A stretch of 64,000 nucleotides of DNA, taken from Dactylococcopsis salina PCC 8305. Lineage in GTDB: Bacteria; Cyanobacteriota; Cyanobacteriia; Cyanobacteriales; Rubidibacteraceae. Shown piece after piece: positions 1 through 11,500 of this stretch. The stretch is taken from contig NC_019780.1 of NCBI RefSeq assembly GCF_000317615.1, forward strand, positions 930,001-994,000, given 5' to 3'. Positions within the stretch are counted from its first letter, which is position 1; each line of letters begins with the position of its first letter. The notes beneath the pieces were generated by a model. The model made no database searches, was not told the origin of the DNA, and was given only the letters and a program-made list of their open reading frames with translations. Position numbers and translations under genes: made by a program.

Positions 1-174
1 TAAGTCTTCATAATTTTCGCCACACTGATGCACCCAATGGTGAGCTTCTTTGCGAACCAAGCCCAAATTTAATTCTACAATACAGTTACGGGTGACTTGG
101 CTGGGATTTTCTTGGTAACTTTTCAGGAGTTCCAAGCTGTTTTGTTTGACGTTTTCAGTGAGAGGAGAAGGCAT
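1..174 (-). CDS. sigF: RNA polymerase sigma factor SigF (N-terminal part, runs off the window)
   Basis: Only the first 58 codons are present; the gene reads leftward and continues beyond base 1. The start is the ATG whose complement lies at 172-174. The peptide carries VELNLGLVRKEAHHWV followed by CGENYEDL, the region 2.1/2.2 opening of the cyanobacterial group 3 factor SigF. In Synechocystis SigF controls pilus and motility genes. The core-binding segment is visible, but the promoter-recognition regions are outside the window. Another group 3 sigma factor is the only realistic alternative. Confidence 0.85.
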   Translation of the reverse strand, partial: MPSPLTENVKQNSLELLKSYQENPSQVTRNCIVELNLGLVRKEAHHWVHQCGENYEDL

Positions 175-436
175 GATATTTTGGTCGATCGGGACTTAGC
201 TATAAAGATTGTATATTTTTCTATTTAAGAGGAATTTAAGTTAACGTTTATTTACCTTAAAGAGTTAGTTTTTATGACTAACCTTTTCTCATACACAACC
301 TGATCTTAAAGCTATTGTCCCCTTTTTACAACCGTATAATTACAGTTTCATCTCCTGATCATTTTTCTTTCCCCAAAGCAATTTTCTATTTCTTTCTTTA
401 GTTAGATATCTAGTTTCAATTAATGTGTAATTAGAA

Positions 437-1114
437 TCACTTATGGTTAGTTCTCATTGCCTTTAATTGCTGGCTAACATTCTGAATATCCTGCCACATT
501 AACCACTTGGGTTTACCCTTTTCTCGCGAAGGATTTCTTAACAAATAAGCAGGATGAAAAATTGCCATCGCCCAACGTCCTTCCCACTGTAACCATTGAC
601 CGCGAATTTTACTAATTGCCTTTTTTTCTCCTGTTAGCCCCTTAAAAGCAGTCGCACCAGTAAACAAAATAATCAGTGGGTCAACCAATGCCACCTGTTC
701 CAACAAATAAGGTTTACAAGCATTAATTTCCTTCGCCGTCGGGGTGCGATTTTGAGGAGGACGACACTTAACAATATTGGAAATATAAACATCCTTTTCT
801 ACACTTAACGCCACAGAAGCGAGAATCTGGTCTAATAATTGTCCTGACCTTCCCACAAACGGTAAACCTTGCTCATCCTCACTTTGTCCGGGTGCTTCGC
901 CAATAATCATCACATCAGCATTCTTATTGCCTCGACTCACCACCACCTGCGATCGCGTTTGGGATAGCTCACATCGTTGACACTGCCGACAGTGACTTTC
1001 TAATTGCTCTAAATCACTATAAGTTTGTCTAGGAATCGGAATATTGGCATCATAGGGAATCTTTTCCCATTGTGATTGATTCTCAAAAAGATTAGTTTGT
1101 TGAGGATTATTCAT
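437..1114 (-). CDS. Family 4 uracil-DNA glycosylase (4Fe-4S)
   Basis: This 225-residue protein removes uracil from DNA at the start of base excision repair. Motif 1 is [17 protein letters not shown] (residues 72-88) and motif 2 is HPAYLLRNP (187-195). Cysteines C45 and C48 of the CxxC pair, C117 and C133 are in the places expected for the iron-sulfur ligands of family 4 enzymes; C42 is an extra one. Length is normal for the family. The start overlaps the end of ccmP by 8 bases, so the two are probably translationally coupled, although their functions are unrelated. Gene name left open because type 4 and type 5 naming varies. Confidence 0.92.
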   Translation of the reverse strand: MNNPQQTNLFENQSQWEKIPYDANIPIPRQTYSDLEQLESHCRQCQRCELSQTRSQVVVSRGNKNADVMIIGEAPGQSEDEQGLPFVGRSGQLLDQILASVALSVEKDVYISNIVKCRPPQNRTPTAKEINACKPYLLEQVALVDPLIILFTGATAFKGLTGEKKAISKIRGQWLQWEGRWAMAIFHPAYLLRNPSREKGKPKWLMWQDIQNVSQQLKAMRTNHK

Positions 1115-1748
1115 TGGTTTTTACTTCTACCCGTTCTCGTCCACGTACATTTTCAATTGCTCCTTTTACCGCATGAGAAGCCGCGATAATTTCCCGTTCT
1201 TCTCCTCCGAGATACAAACGTCCAAAACTCCCCACTGCGGAAACTTGTAAGATGTTAATATTAGCGGCTTTTTCCGCTTCATTGGCAGCTAAAGCGGCAA
1301 ACGCGGCTGGTTCTACTTCAAACACATATAAACTTTCTCCCTTCAACAACATATGTCCGCGACGAGTGCGATTAATCAGTTGTGCTTGATGAGCATCAAT
1401 ATTGCGAATAATCTGACTAGAAACCACTCTCGGTTTTAAGCCATCTTTTTCCGAAACCCCTAAAGCATCTAAAATCGCTCTCCCAGCGATGGTGACATCT
1501 CCTTTTTGCGAAGAATGAATTTCTAACAAACCATATAACCGTTCTACCGCTTGTACTCCAGGACGGACATTGGTTGCTTTCAGTGCGACATCAGTAATGC
1601 GGTTAATTTCAATGCCAGGGGAGATTTCAATCCAGAGGGAAGTATCCCCAGGAAGCGGTAAAAATCCTAAAGACACAGTTCCCATATAAGCTGCGTGTTG
1701 CGCTTGTAGGCTATCTAAATAAACATAACTCCGAAGCTCGATACCCAA
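1107..1748 (-). CDS. ccmP: Carboxysome shell protein CcmP (tandem-BMC trimer)
   Basis: The 213-residue protein matches the length and sequence character of CcmP, the BMC-T shell protein that forms double-stacked trimers with a gated pore in beta-carboxysomes. The first BMC domain covers about residues 1-100 ([36 protein letters not shown]) and the second about 110-205 ([19 protein letters not shown], then [20 protein letters not shown]). It lies away from any ccmKLMN operon, as CcmP genes usually do, and is the upstream gene of a pair with the uracil-DNA glycosylase. A decayed second copy of its C-terminal half is found at 59605-59924. Confidence 0.93.
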   Translation of the reverse strand: MGIELRSYVYLDSLQAQHAAYMGTVSLGFLPLPGDTSLWIEISPGIEINRITDVALKATNVRPGVQAVERLYGLLEIHSSQKGDVTIAGRAILDALGVSEKDGLKPRVVSSQIIRNIDAHQAQLINRTRRGHMLLKGESLYVFEVEPAAFAALAANEAEKAANINILQVSAVGSFGRLYLGGEEREIIAASHAVKGAIENVRGRERVEVKTNE

Positions 1749-1775
1749 AAGAGATTCTCCTAATTCTTGAATCGT

Positions 1776-1999
1776 TTAAGAGTGCGGTTCACCGAATAGA
1801 ATCAGAGAACAAGTCAGAGAGTTGATCACCTCTGTTGTCACATCACTCACGGTTAATCCTCCTGCTGTGGGCCGCCACAACGATCGCGCGCACCACCAAA
1901 TCAAACGATCGCGCCGCGGGGATAATCACCTCTCCCGTTTTATCATGGGGAATGGTTTTAATGCGAGAGCGAACTTCTAACTCTCCCTGTTCTAAAACT
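1776..1999 (-). pseudogene. Relic of the C-terminus of a cation/proton antiporter or UspA-like protein
   Basis: Reading leftward, one frame gives VRSRIKTIPHDKTGEVIIPA then RSFDLVV. After a frameshift near base 1890 another frame gives RPTAGGLTVSDVTTEVINS and LTCSLILFGEPHS before a stop at 1776-1778. From memory this resembles the C-terminal stress-protein-like tail of large cyanobacterial cation:proton antiporters (LVVLRS..RRTAGGL..S). No membrane domain is present, so only the tail survives, and it is frameshifted. It sits directly upstream of ccmP. The family assignment is moderate; the broken frame is directly seen. Confidence 0.5.
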
Positions 2000-2026
2000 A
2001 CCTCCTAAAATTACACCAGCTACCAG

Positions 2027-2157
2027 CAACCCAACACCAATATCGTAGGTTGGGTGAAATGAAATGCAACCCAACACCAACATCGTAGGTTGGGTAAAAT
2101 GAAATGTACCCCAACACCAACATCGTAGGTTGGGTAAAATGAAATGCAACCCAACAT
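2027..2157. repeat. Three tandem 40-bp copies of the GGTTGGGT/ACCCAAC palindromic repeat
   Basis: Copies of CCAACACCAACATCGTAGG plus TTGGGTAAAATGAAATG follow one another with a period of 40 bases. Each can fold through ACCCAAC pairing with GTTGGGT. The apparent reading frame across it is only a translation of the repeat. Confidence 0.9.
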
Positions 2158-2180
2158 TGACTGTTCGGCGTGAATAAAGC

Positions 2181-2666
2181 ATGACTAAAACAACAATTCA
2201 GAAACTGGAAATAGAAGCGATTACTCAGAAAAATTTTGCTCCTTATGGAGAGTTAATTTTACCGACTGAAGATGGAAAACCTTATGACGAAACTGATGCC
2301 AAACTTGATTTAAGTCAGGGAACACCACGCTTTTATATTATGCAGTTAAAACAGCGTGGAAGACAGTTTCATCTCATTACCCGTCATCAATTATGCACTC
2401 AATGTTTAGGGGCTTTAGAAGGGAAAAGTTGGTTTTTAGCAGTTGCGCCTCCGAACCAAGATCAAAAGCCTAATGTTGACCAATTAAAAGCCTTTTGTAT
2501 TCCTGGAAATTGTTTTGTTAAACTTCACAAAGGGACGTGGCACGCGGGACCTTATTTTGATGCTAATGTGATTAATTTTTATAATTTAGAGTTGAGTGAT
2601 ACCAATGAGGTTGATCATTTTAGTTATGATTTTTTGGCTTCTGATCATCTAATTTGGGAAATTTAG
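2181..2666 (+). CDS. Ureidoglycolate lyase family protein (AllA-like cupin)
   Basis: The 161-residue protein has the cupin features of the ureidoglycolate lyase family: NFAPYGELILPTEDGKPY near residues 18-35, ITRHQLCTQCLGALEGKSW at about 66-84 and the metal-site-like KLHKGTWHAGPYFD at about 113-126. Ureidoglycolate lyase splits ureidoglycolate to glyoxylate and urea in purine and allantoin breakdown. No other allantoin genes are nearby, so the true substrate in this organism is open. It is a single gene flanked by palindromic repeats; the ATG follows a repeat block by about 20 bases. Confidence 0.85.
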   Translation: MTKTTIQKLEIEAITQKNFAPYGELILPTEDGKPYDETDAKLDLSQGTPRFYIMQLKQRGRQFHLITRHQLCTQCLGALEGKSWFLAVAPPNQDQKPNVDQLKAFCIPGNCFVKLHKGTWHAGPYFDANVINFYNLELSDTNEVDHFSYDFLASDHLIWEI

Positions 2667-2734
2667 TTGATCTCCTTTGCTTTGAAATGGGGAACATGGG
2701 TCATCAGACGATCGCGTCATATCAAGTTCAGGTA

Positions 2735-2888
2735 TTGGTGTTGGGTTTCGCTTCACTCCACCCAACCTACTTTTTATGCTACTTCACTCCACCCAACCTA
2801 CTTTTTATGCTAATGACCAATTGGTGTTGGGTTTCGCTTCACTTCACCCAACCTACTTTTTATGCTTCACTTCACCCAACCTACTTTT
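2735..2888. repeat. Cluster of GGTTGGGT/ACCCAAC-type palindromes
   Basis: Repeated units of TTGGTGTTGGGTTTCGCTTC and CACCCAACCTACTTTTTATG lie between the ureidoglycolate-lyase-like gene and the convergent UbiA-like gene. The same core recurs at more than a dozen sites in the window. Confidence 0.9.
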
Positions 2889-2893
2889 TGCTC

Positions 2894-3787
2894 CTAAAAA
2901 ATAATGAATTGAAAACTATAATAAACGATCGCGGGGAGGAATAATAAGCCGTCGATGATTAAGTCGTAAAATAAAAGTGGAGTTTCTTCGTCAACTGTCC
3001 AAATTAAAATTAACATTAATCCTGTAGCGCTGAAAATTTCTGGATAAAAGGAAACGATCGAAGCGTTGCCATAAAACAGCACAATTCCTAACATTAATAA
3101 ATTCATTACAGTGAGGACAATTCGACTGTTTTTAAGTCCCACCATTAAGGGTAAAGTTAAAACTCCTTTTCTCGCATCAGATTCTAAATCGCGGACATCA
3201 AAAAGGTTGGCGTTTGATCCTTCAAATGCAAAAATAAAACAAGTAGTAAGTGCCGCTCTGGTGTCGAAATCGGTTTTGGCATAGGCTAAAGGAAGCGCGA
3301 TCGCAGCGTAAGTAATAATTGTACAAACAATCCAAGCCTTCGAGCCAGGAATATCTTTGAGTCGATACCAACGCCATTTTTTAGCTCTAGGAATGGGGAA
3401 AATCGGTGCGCCATAAACTAGGGGAAAAACTACAGCCAAACTCACGTAACGCACGGGATTCGGCGCAAACCACAGTAAAGTAATTACGCCACCAACTGCG
3501 AGGATTAATAATGCTAAAAGTCCAAAATTAGAGCGAAAATAGGCTTGTGCTTTTTCGTCAGAACTTTTCTGGACATAAGCATCAAACAATCGATCTAAAT
3601 TGTAAGGAATGAGAGCAACTAGAAACACAAAAAGAATTGGTCGCCAATCGCTTTCTAACCCCATCATTGCTTGGCTGAATGCGGTGAGAGAAGCCAGGGC
3701 TAAAGCAACCCAAATACTGGGATAGATGATTAATTGGAGAGCGCGATCGCGCAACCACTCTTGTTGTGGCGAAATTTCTAGACTCAT
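2894..3787 (-). CDS. UbiA-like prenyltransferase family membrane protein
   Basis: A 297-residue polytopic membrane protein with about eight hydrophobic segments. The second Asp-rich motif of the UbiA superfamily is clear as NLFDVRDLESD (residues 194-204). The first is degenerate, NLDRLFD (63-69) instead of NDxxD. UbiA enzymes transfer prenyl chains onto aromatic or other acceptors in membranes. The substrate cannot be read from sequence, and the altered first motif makes activity uncertain. It is distinct from the canonical 4-hydroxybenzoate enzyme at 30563-31477. It is monocistronic between repeat blocks. Confidence 0.75.
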   Translation of the reverse strand: MSLEISPQQEWLRDRALQLIIYPSIWVALALASLTAFSQAMMGLESDWRPILFVFLVALIPYNLDRLFDAYVQKSSDEKAQAYFRSNFGLLALLILAVGGVITLLWFAPNPVRYVSLAVVFPLVYGAPIFPIPRAKKWRWYRLKDIPGSKAWIVCTIITYAAIALPLAYAKTDFDTRAALTTCFIFAFEGSNANLFDVRDLESDARKGVLTLPLMVGLKNSRIVLTVMNLLMLGIVLFYGNASIVSFYPEIFSATGLMLILIWTVDEETPLLFYDLIIDGLLFLPAIVYYSFQFIIF

Positions 3788-3849
3788 CTTAGGACAATAA
3801 CGAAACCGTTTCTTTTATAATGTAACAAAATGTAAAGAAAGTTAACCTC

Positions 3850-4006
3850 GCTGCGAAACCCAACACCAAAAACGTAGGTTGGGTAGAGACGTGCCATGGC
3901 ACGTCTCCACGGGAAACCCAACACCAAAAACGTAGGTTGGGTGGAGCGAAGCGAAACCCAACACCAAAAACGTAGGTTGGGTGGAGTGAAGCGAAACCCA
4001 ACACCA
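3850..4006. repeat. Three palindromic repeats (GTAGGTTGGGT ... ACCCAACACC)
   Basis: Units read ACCCAACACCAAAAACGTAG then GTTGGGT, with variable inner parts (GGAGCGAAGCGA, AGAGACGTGCCATGGCACGT). The first loop holds a perfect GACGTGCCATGGCACGTC palindrome. The block lies in the divergent gap between the UbiA-like gene and the DnaJ-like gene. Confidence 0.9.
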
Positions 4007-4050
4007 ATGATAAGCAACTACCTAGTGCTATAAAGGAAGCAGGGATAATT

Positions 4051-5046
4051 ATGGCAAAAACAGACTTTAAAGATTATTATTCCATTCTCGGAATTAACAA
4101 AAATGCCACTGAAAGTGACATCAAAAAAGCCTATCGTAGGCTTGCTCTCAAATATCACCCCGATCGAAATCCCAACGACAAAGAAGCAGAAAATCGTTTC
4201 AAAGAAGTCAGTGAAGCCTACGAGGTGCTATCAGACCCCGAAAAACGGAGAAAATACGACCAATTTGGTCAATATTGGCAACAAGCCGACCAATTCCAAC
4301 AACGGGGCGATCGCGCTCGCACCACAACCACAGGGTTTGGGAACGATATGGGAGGCTTTGACTTTAGCCAATATGGCAGTTTTGAAGAATTTATTGATGA
4401 ACTCCTCGGACGTTTCAACACCACAGGGGGAACACGCACCCGTTACAAATATCAAACCTCCCCTGGTGGGTTTAGCGACTTTGGTAGTGGCGTTGGTGGC
4501 GCAACTAGCGTGGGTGCGGATGCAGAAGCGACCATCCGTTTAACCTTTAGTGAAGCCTTCCGAGGGGTACAAAAACGCCTCAGTATCGGTAATGAAGTAG
4601 TTAATGTTCGCATTCCAGGTGGCGCAAAACCAGGCAGCCGCATTCGTGTTCCAGGGAAAGGAAAAGCCAGCCCTTATGGCAATCGAGGGGATTTATATCT
4701 CAATGTTGAGTTGCAACCTCATTCCTTTTTCCGCTTTGAAGATGACCATCTAATCTGTGAAGTTCCCATTACTCCTGATGAAGCGATCTTAGGAGGTAAT
4801 ATCGAAGTTCCCACTCCTGATGGGAAAGTATCGGTAAAAGTTCCGACGGGGATTCGATCGGGTCAATCTTTGCGTTTGCGAGGAAAAGGCTGGACGAAGC
4901 CAAAAGGGGAAAGAGGTGATTTATTTGTCCGTGTCAATGTGACGATTCCTAAAAATATCACCGCTAAAGAACGGGAGTTCTATGAGAAAATTCGTCAAAC
5001 TCGCCAGGAAGACCCCAGAGAGAATATTAAAAACGTGCAGCTTTGA
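4051..5046 (+). CDS. DnaJ-class co-chaperone without zinc finger (CbpA/DnaJ-like)
   Basis: A 331-residue protein with an N-terminal J domain (residues 8-73) carrying the essential HPD tripeptide at 36-38, which stimulates the DnaK ATPase. A glycine- and phenylalanine-rich linker follows (about 75-150), then the two beta-rich DnaJ C-terminal substrate-binding domains (about 155-315; [34 protein letters not shown]). No CxxCxGxG repeats are present, so this is a type II/CbpA-like member. It is alone on its strand and convergent with sigA. Confidence 0.93.
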   Translation: MAKTDFKDYYSILGINKNATESDIKKAYRRLALKYHPDRNPNDKEAENRFKEVSEAYEVLSDPEKRRKYDQFGQYWQQADQFQQRGDRARTTTTGFGNDMGGFDFSQYGSFEEFIDELLGRFNTTGGTRTRYKYQTSPGGFSDFGSGVGGATSVGADAEATIRLTFSEAFRGVQKRLSIGNEVVNVRIPGGAKPGSRIRVPGKGKASPYGNRGDLYLNVELQPHSFFRFEDDHLICEVPITPDEAILGGNIEVPTPDGKVSVKVPTGIRSGQSLRLRGKGWTKPKGERGDLFVRVNVTIPKNITAKEREFYEKIRQTRQEDPRENIKNVQL

Positions 5047-5049
5047 GAT

Positions 5050-5080
5050 CATCCCCCCAACCCCCCTTAATAAGGGGGGC
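5050..5080. repeat. C-rich hairpin repeat between convergent genes
   Basis: CCCCCCTTAATAAGGGGGG at 5061-5079 is a perfect palindrome. It stands between the stops of the DnaJ-like gene and sigA and could end transcription in both directions, though it lacks a long T-run. The same element occurs at 15386-15405. Confidence 0.7.
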
Positions 5081-5095
5081 TAAGAAGAAGGGGGT

Positions 5096-6262
5096 TTAAG
5101 TGCGAATATACTCCTTTAAAATGCTGTTGCGGTTGGGATGGCGCAACTTTCTTAATGCTTTCGCCTCGATTTGTCGAATCCGTTCACGGGTGACGTTAAA
5201 AATCTGTCCAATTTCTTCTAAAGTTTTCATCCGTCCATCTTCTAAGCCGTAGCGCAGTCTTAGAACATCTCGTTCACGAGGACTCAGTGTGTCGAGAACA
5301 TCCTCTAAATCTTCTCGGAGTAAACTTTTTGAAACTTCATCTTCTGGGGTTTCTCCGTCCGCTTCAATAAAATCCCCTAAACGAGAATCTTCTTCCTTGC
5401 CAATGGGCGTTTCTAAAGAAATCGGTAATTGTGCTGATTTAGCAATAAACCGTAATTTCTCGATCGTCATTTCCATGCGTTCGGCGATCTCTTCCTCAGT
5501 GGGTTTTCGCGCTAATTCCTGAGAGAGAATCTTAGTGGTTTTCTTAATGCGAGAAATGGTTTCATATAAGTGAACGGGAAGACGAATTGTTCGTGATTGA
5601 TCCGCGATTGCGCGAGTGATCGCTTGCCGAATCCACCACGTTGCATAAGTAGAAAACTTATACCCTTTTTCGTGATCAAACTTTTCCGCAGCGCGAATTA
5701 AACCTAAAGACCCCTCTTGAATCAAATCTTGAAAAGATAACCCCCGATTCATATACTTTTTCGCGATCGAAACCACTAGCCGTAAGTTAGACTGCACCAT
5801 TTTCTCTTTCGCCCTGCGTCCCAACAGCAAGCGACGACGGAACTTCGGGAGTGCTTGTCCCACTTCTTCGGCCCATTCCTCATCTGTGGGTTCACAACCG
5901 ATGGTAGCTTCTAATTCCGTGCGTGTGCGCTCTAACTCCGATAAATCGGCAATTTTCCGCGCTAACTCAATTTCCTCATCAGCCCGCAATAAGCGAATCC
6001 GACCGATTTCCTGTAGATAAAGCCGAATTGAATCTTCTGTATAAGATTTCTTTTTGCTGTCTTCTTTTGTAGTTGTTGCTTCTATTTTTTGTGGCGCTTC
6101 TTCTGGAGGTTCAGCTTCTAAAAGGGCTTCTTTTTCTAAATCCGAATCCGCCGGCTCCACTTCTAGCGCTACTGTGTTTCCTTGCGCTGCTTCGTGACTT
6201 TGCTCCTCAATTAAGCGTTCGAGTTCGCTTTTTTGCTGCTGGTTGGTTAGTGCGTTTACCAT
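5096..6262 (-). CDS. sigA: Primary RNA polymerase sigma factor SigA (RpoD)
   Basis: The 388-residue group 1 sigma-70 factor directs housekeeping transcription. An acidic N-terminal part (residues 1-72) precedes region 1.2 ([19 protein letters not shown]). Region 2 has [20 protein letters not shown] and the -10 recognition segment [20 protein letters not shown]. Region 4.2 ends in the helix-turn-helix [20 protein letters not shown]. The length and the short region 1.1 are typical of cyanobacterial SigA. A candidate promoter lies about 155 bases upstream. Confidence 0.95.
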   Translation of the reverse strand: MVNALTNQQQKSELERLIEEQSHEAAQGNTVALEVEPADSDLEKEALLEAEPPEEAPQKIEATTTKEDSKKKSYTEDSIRLYLQEIGRIRLLRADEEIELARKIADLSELERTRTELEATIGCEPTDEEWAEEVGQALPKFRRRLLLGRRAKEKMVQSNLRLVVSIAKKYMNRGLSFQDLIQEGSLGLIRAAEKFDHEKGYKFSTYATWWIRQAITRAIADQSRTIRLPVHLYETISRIKKTTKILSQELARKPTEEEIAERMEMTIEKLRFIAKSAQLPISLETPIGKEEDSRLGDFIEADGETPEDEVSKSLLREDLEDVLDTLSPRERDVLRLRYGLEDGRMKTLEEIGQIFNVTRERIRQIEAKALRKLRHPNRNSILKEYIRT

Positions 6263-6417
6263 AAGGCTCGTTTTCCTCTTATCGTTTTCATTCTCAAATG
6301 ATCTGAATCATTTATTAATTATTTTGGACTTTTTTCTGTCCCTTTCCCCCTTGGAGGTTGAGTGTTCCCATCCCTCACTGTTTATGGGAGTGATTAACTC
6401 CGAAAGTCCTAGCCATG

Positions 6418-6445
6418 ATTGTAGCCTTTCTTACAAAAATGACAA
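6418..6445 (-). promoter_or_regulatory. Candidate promoter of sigA
   Basis: On the minus strand TTGTCA (6440-6445) and TACAAT (6418-6423) are spaced by 16 bases, a good match to the primary sigma consensus. It would give a leader of roughly 150 bases. The rest of the 508-base gap 6263-6770 shows no gene I can support; the weak plus-strand frame there resembles no known protein. Confidence 0.5.
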
Positions 6446-6770
6446 CTTAACCATCACTACGGGGGCGCAAACGATCGACTTCTCCGACATTTTTCATTGT
6501 TCGATCGCAATTGATCCCAGCTTCCGTTTCTGTCAGGTTGCTTCATCTTTTTTAATAACCAAATTAATTGTCACCGTCTTTGCTTGCTCTCAGCATAAGG
6601 CAACCGATCCCCAATTGTTATTTGATCTCGAAACCGAGACAAAAAGGGCGATCGATCATCAAAATTAAGAGCCAGAGACGACGAAATCTCTGACAACATT
6701 GTAATCAGTTCTTGAGGTAATGACAGAAAAAAGATTAAATCATCAACACTGTACCGCCATTACAGAATCA

Positions 6771-8409
<1,639 letters not shown>

Positions 8410-8541
8410 GGCGACCTGATTGGTGATATTACGTTTATGATTCTATCCCTAATCATAAGAAGTTTCTCTAATCCTTTCATCATGGTTTATTTAACAAAAG
8501 GTTAACTTTAATTTAACTCTGAATAAATAATGACAATTGCG

Positions 8542-11500
8542 TTAAAACCGAGTTTCATATTCTATAATCAGGCTATCATTATCTGATAAATCCGTAGAAC
8601 CTCGGAATAAAATATCATCACTCAAACGATAGCGCACACTGTACTGAAAAGTTTGTTCAGCGTTAAAAATGGTTAGCACTGAAAAAGAAAAATCATTACT
8701 AATGTCAATTCCCGCTTCTGCGCCAAAGCCTAAAGCCGAACCAGAACTTTCTTCTCCCTCTTCGGTTTCTGTGGGAATTAAAGTCGGAAAAATCCGAAAC
8801 TCACTCAACCCTAAAGCATCCCCAATGGTATTTTGAAACGTTCCGAAAAAGGTAGAACCAGCTAAATTCGCTAATCCTAACGCTGTATTTCCTTGTCCAA
8901 AACCACTGGTTAAACCACCGCCGAGCAGTGCTAAAATTTCAGTTTCGCTACGGTTGGGATCACTGCTTAAAGTTAAGACATTATTATTTGCTGTTAGCTG
9001 TCCGGGTTGTAACTCGCTGGCGCGTCCTTGTACTAATGCTTCTACTCGCACGGACTGTAATGTTCCCAACCCAGAACTAACATTGATTTCCTCTGCGCCA
9101 CTATCTTCGCTGAAGTTACCACTGGTTTCCGCCACAGAGGTAGCTAAACGCACATTTAAAGTTGGGTCTAATCCTTGAGAGGGGACAAAAGTGGCGGTTT
9201 GTTCGTAACCCTTCGCGAGGCGAAATTGGGTCGGTCCGATATTGACTTGACCTCGTTGTAAGGTGACTGTTCCTTGAGGACGCATAGCGGCTAAATTTCC
9301 ATTCAAGACTAAACGACCATCAGCGAGAAAGTCCATAATTGGCGGACGAACCACATTGAGATTTTCTCCCAAAATAATATTTAAGTTACTAAAACCAATG
9401 TTGCTCATATCTGCTTCTTCCTGACCTTCGGTTGCGGTGGGAGTCTCGGTTTCCGCGAGGATGACTTCTCCATCAGAAACGGTGATTTCGCCGCCAATTT
9501 CAGGTTCGAGTGCGGTTTGAGCAATGTTTATCTTACCAGCCACATCCCCTTCGTAAAGGTCTGGAACATTGACGGTAAGAGTTTCTAAGTTGAGGTTGAG
9601 GCTGTCGTTGGTGACACTGGGGTCAAATAATGCTAGTCCCCCCGTTGCGGTCACTTCACCGCCGCCAAAGTTGGCGTTAAATTCTTGAATGTTTAATTTG
9701 TTGAAGTTAAATTCAACAAGGGTTTGAATGTCGGTTAAGGGTTCGGGAATAAAAGCGGTGCCAATACTGGCGTTATCAAGACGAATGACTCCTTCTGTGG
9801 TTAAGTTCTCAAATTGGAAGTTTTCTAGATTAAAGGGTCCAGTAATGGCGAGATTAATTTCTCCTTCACCGCCATTCCAAGTCAGTTGTCCGTTACTCAC
9901 TACATCAAGTAAGCTGAAACTTTCATCTTTGAGATTCATACTAATACTTAATTCTTCGGAAGGAGGAGTAACGGAAGCAAAGGGGAGTTGGTAGGGAATA
10001 TCGCCACTGAGAGTAACGGGTTCAGTTTCTGGGGTTAATAAACCTCTCGCAAAGAAGTTAAGTTGAGAGTTGCTATAACTAAAACTTCCCTGAATGTTAT
10101 CAATGGGACTTTCGTTGAGGGTGGCTTCTAAAACTTCTAGTTCTCCTCGTGCGCTGGGGTTGTCTTGCGTACCGGCGACGGTGGCGCTACCGTTGATAAA
10201 ACCGCTAACGCCAATAAATTCTGGCAGTTCTACAAAGTTTTGTACAGTAGCAACGGGAATTTGATTCACTCGTAGTTGTGCGGATTGGTTTTCCCCTCCA
10301 AATGTTCCAGAAAGGTTGATAAAACTATCCTCTGAAGCGAGACGCACGGGAAGAAGGGTAATTACGCCATTGTTGACGCTTCCTTTACTGGTTACGGTTT
10401 CGGCTTGATAGGGGCCCCATTGCCATCTGTCACCGTCAAGGCTAAATTCTCCTTGAATGTCTGGAAGGGCGAAAGATGTTCCTTTGAGGTTAATGTTACC
10501 GCTAAAGTTGCCTTGGGCGGCGCCAAGAGGGGGGATGGCGGTGGTTTCGGTTTGGTTTGCTCGCAGTTGAGCCAAAAGTGCTTTAATTTCAGAGAAGCGT
10601 TCCAGTTGGGTTTCTATGGGTTGGTTTTGAATGTCGAGGGAGGAGACGTTTAAGTCGTTGGCGTTGCCATATTCGGGAGAGGCAAAGTTTTGATTGATGT
10701 CGGAAATATCAAAGAGTTGTAGGGCGCTGAGGATGTCTTGAATGCGTCCTTTTTCGATGTTAAGGTTGGCTTCAAATTCTGGGTTGGTTTCGGTTAGGGT
10801 AAGACGACCATTTCCGCGATAGGTGCTGGCTTCTTCTTTGAGGAGGGCTTCTCGGATGGTGACGGTGTTGTTACGATAGGTGAAGTTGGCGCTGGCTCGA
10901 TCGCTGTTAAAGCGCCCTAAAGATGGTTTAATGAGGGCAAGTTCTCCCAGCACATTATAGTTATTGAGATTAACGGTTAGTTCTCCTTCTAATTCTCCTG
11001 ATGCGGGTTGCTGGGCAAGTTCTGGGGGGAGAGGGGCAAAGTCTTTTAGCAAGTCGAGGGGAAGGTTTTCTAAACTGACATCAAATTCTTCCCCATATCG
11101 GATGCCTTCTATGGTGGCTTGATTGCGTTTAATGAGAAGGGATAAGGGTTCTAGGGGTAATAAATCATTTTCGTCGGGAGATAATAATCCGATTTGGATG
11201 CGATCGGGCGTGTTATTATCATTGCCAGTGAGGTCGAGTAAAACTCCTTGTCGAGCATTCGCTTCAATTCCTCCCACCATTTCCGAATCAAAGTCAAATC
11301 TTTCCACCGCAAAGTTTTCCAGCCGAATTTCTCCTTGAAGTTGCGGCTGATCAATGTTTCCTTTGAGGTTTCCTGAAAAGTTCGCTAACCCTTGCACATC
11401 AATTTTACCTACTGGTTCAACTTGAGGAAGCGGAAGTCGCGCTAAGTCGAGGTTTTCCGCGTCAACGGTTAAATCTAGTTGTTCGATGATCTCAGTTCCT

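Noticed and set aside
6243-6668. 141-codon plus-strand frame upstream of sigA
   Set aside because: It begins inside sigA on the other strand, has no recognisable domain and covers the candidate sigA promoter.
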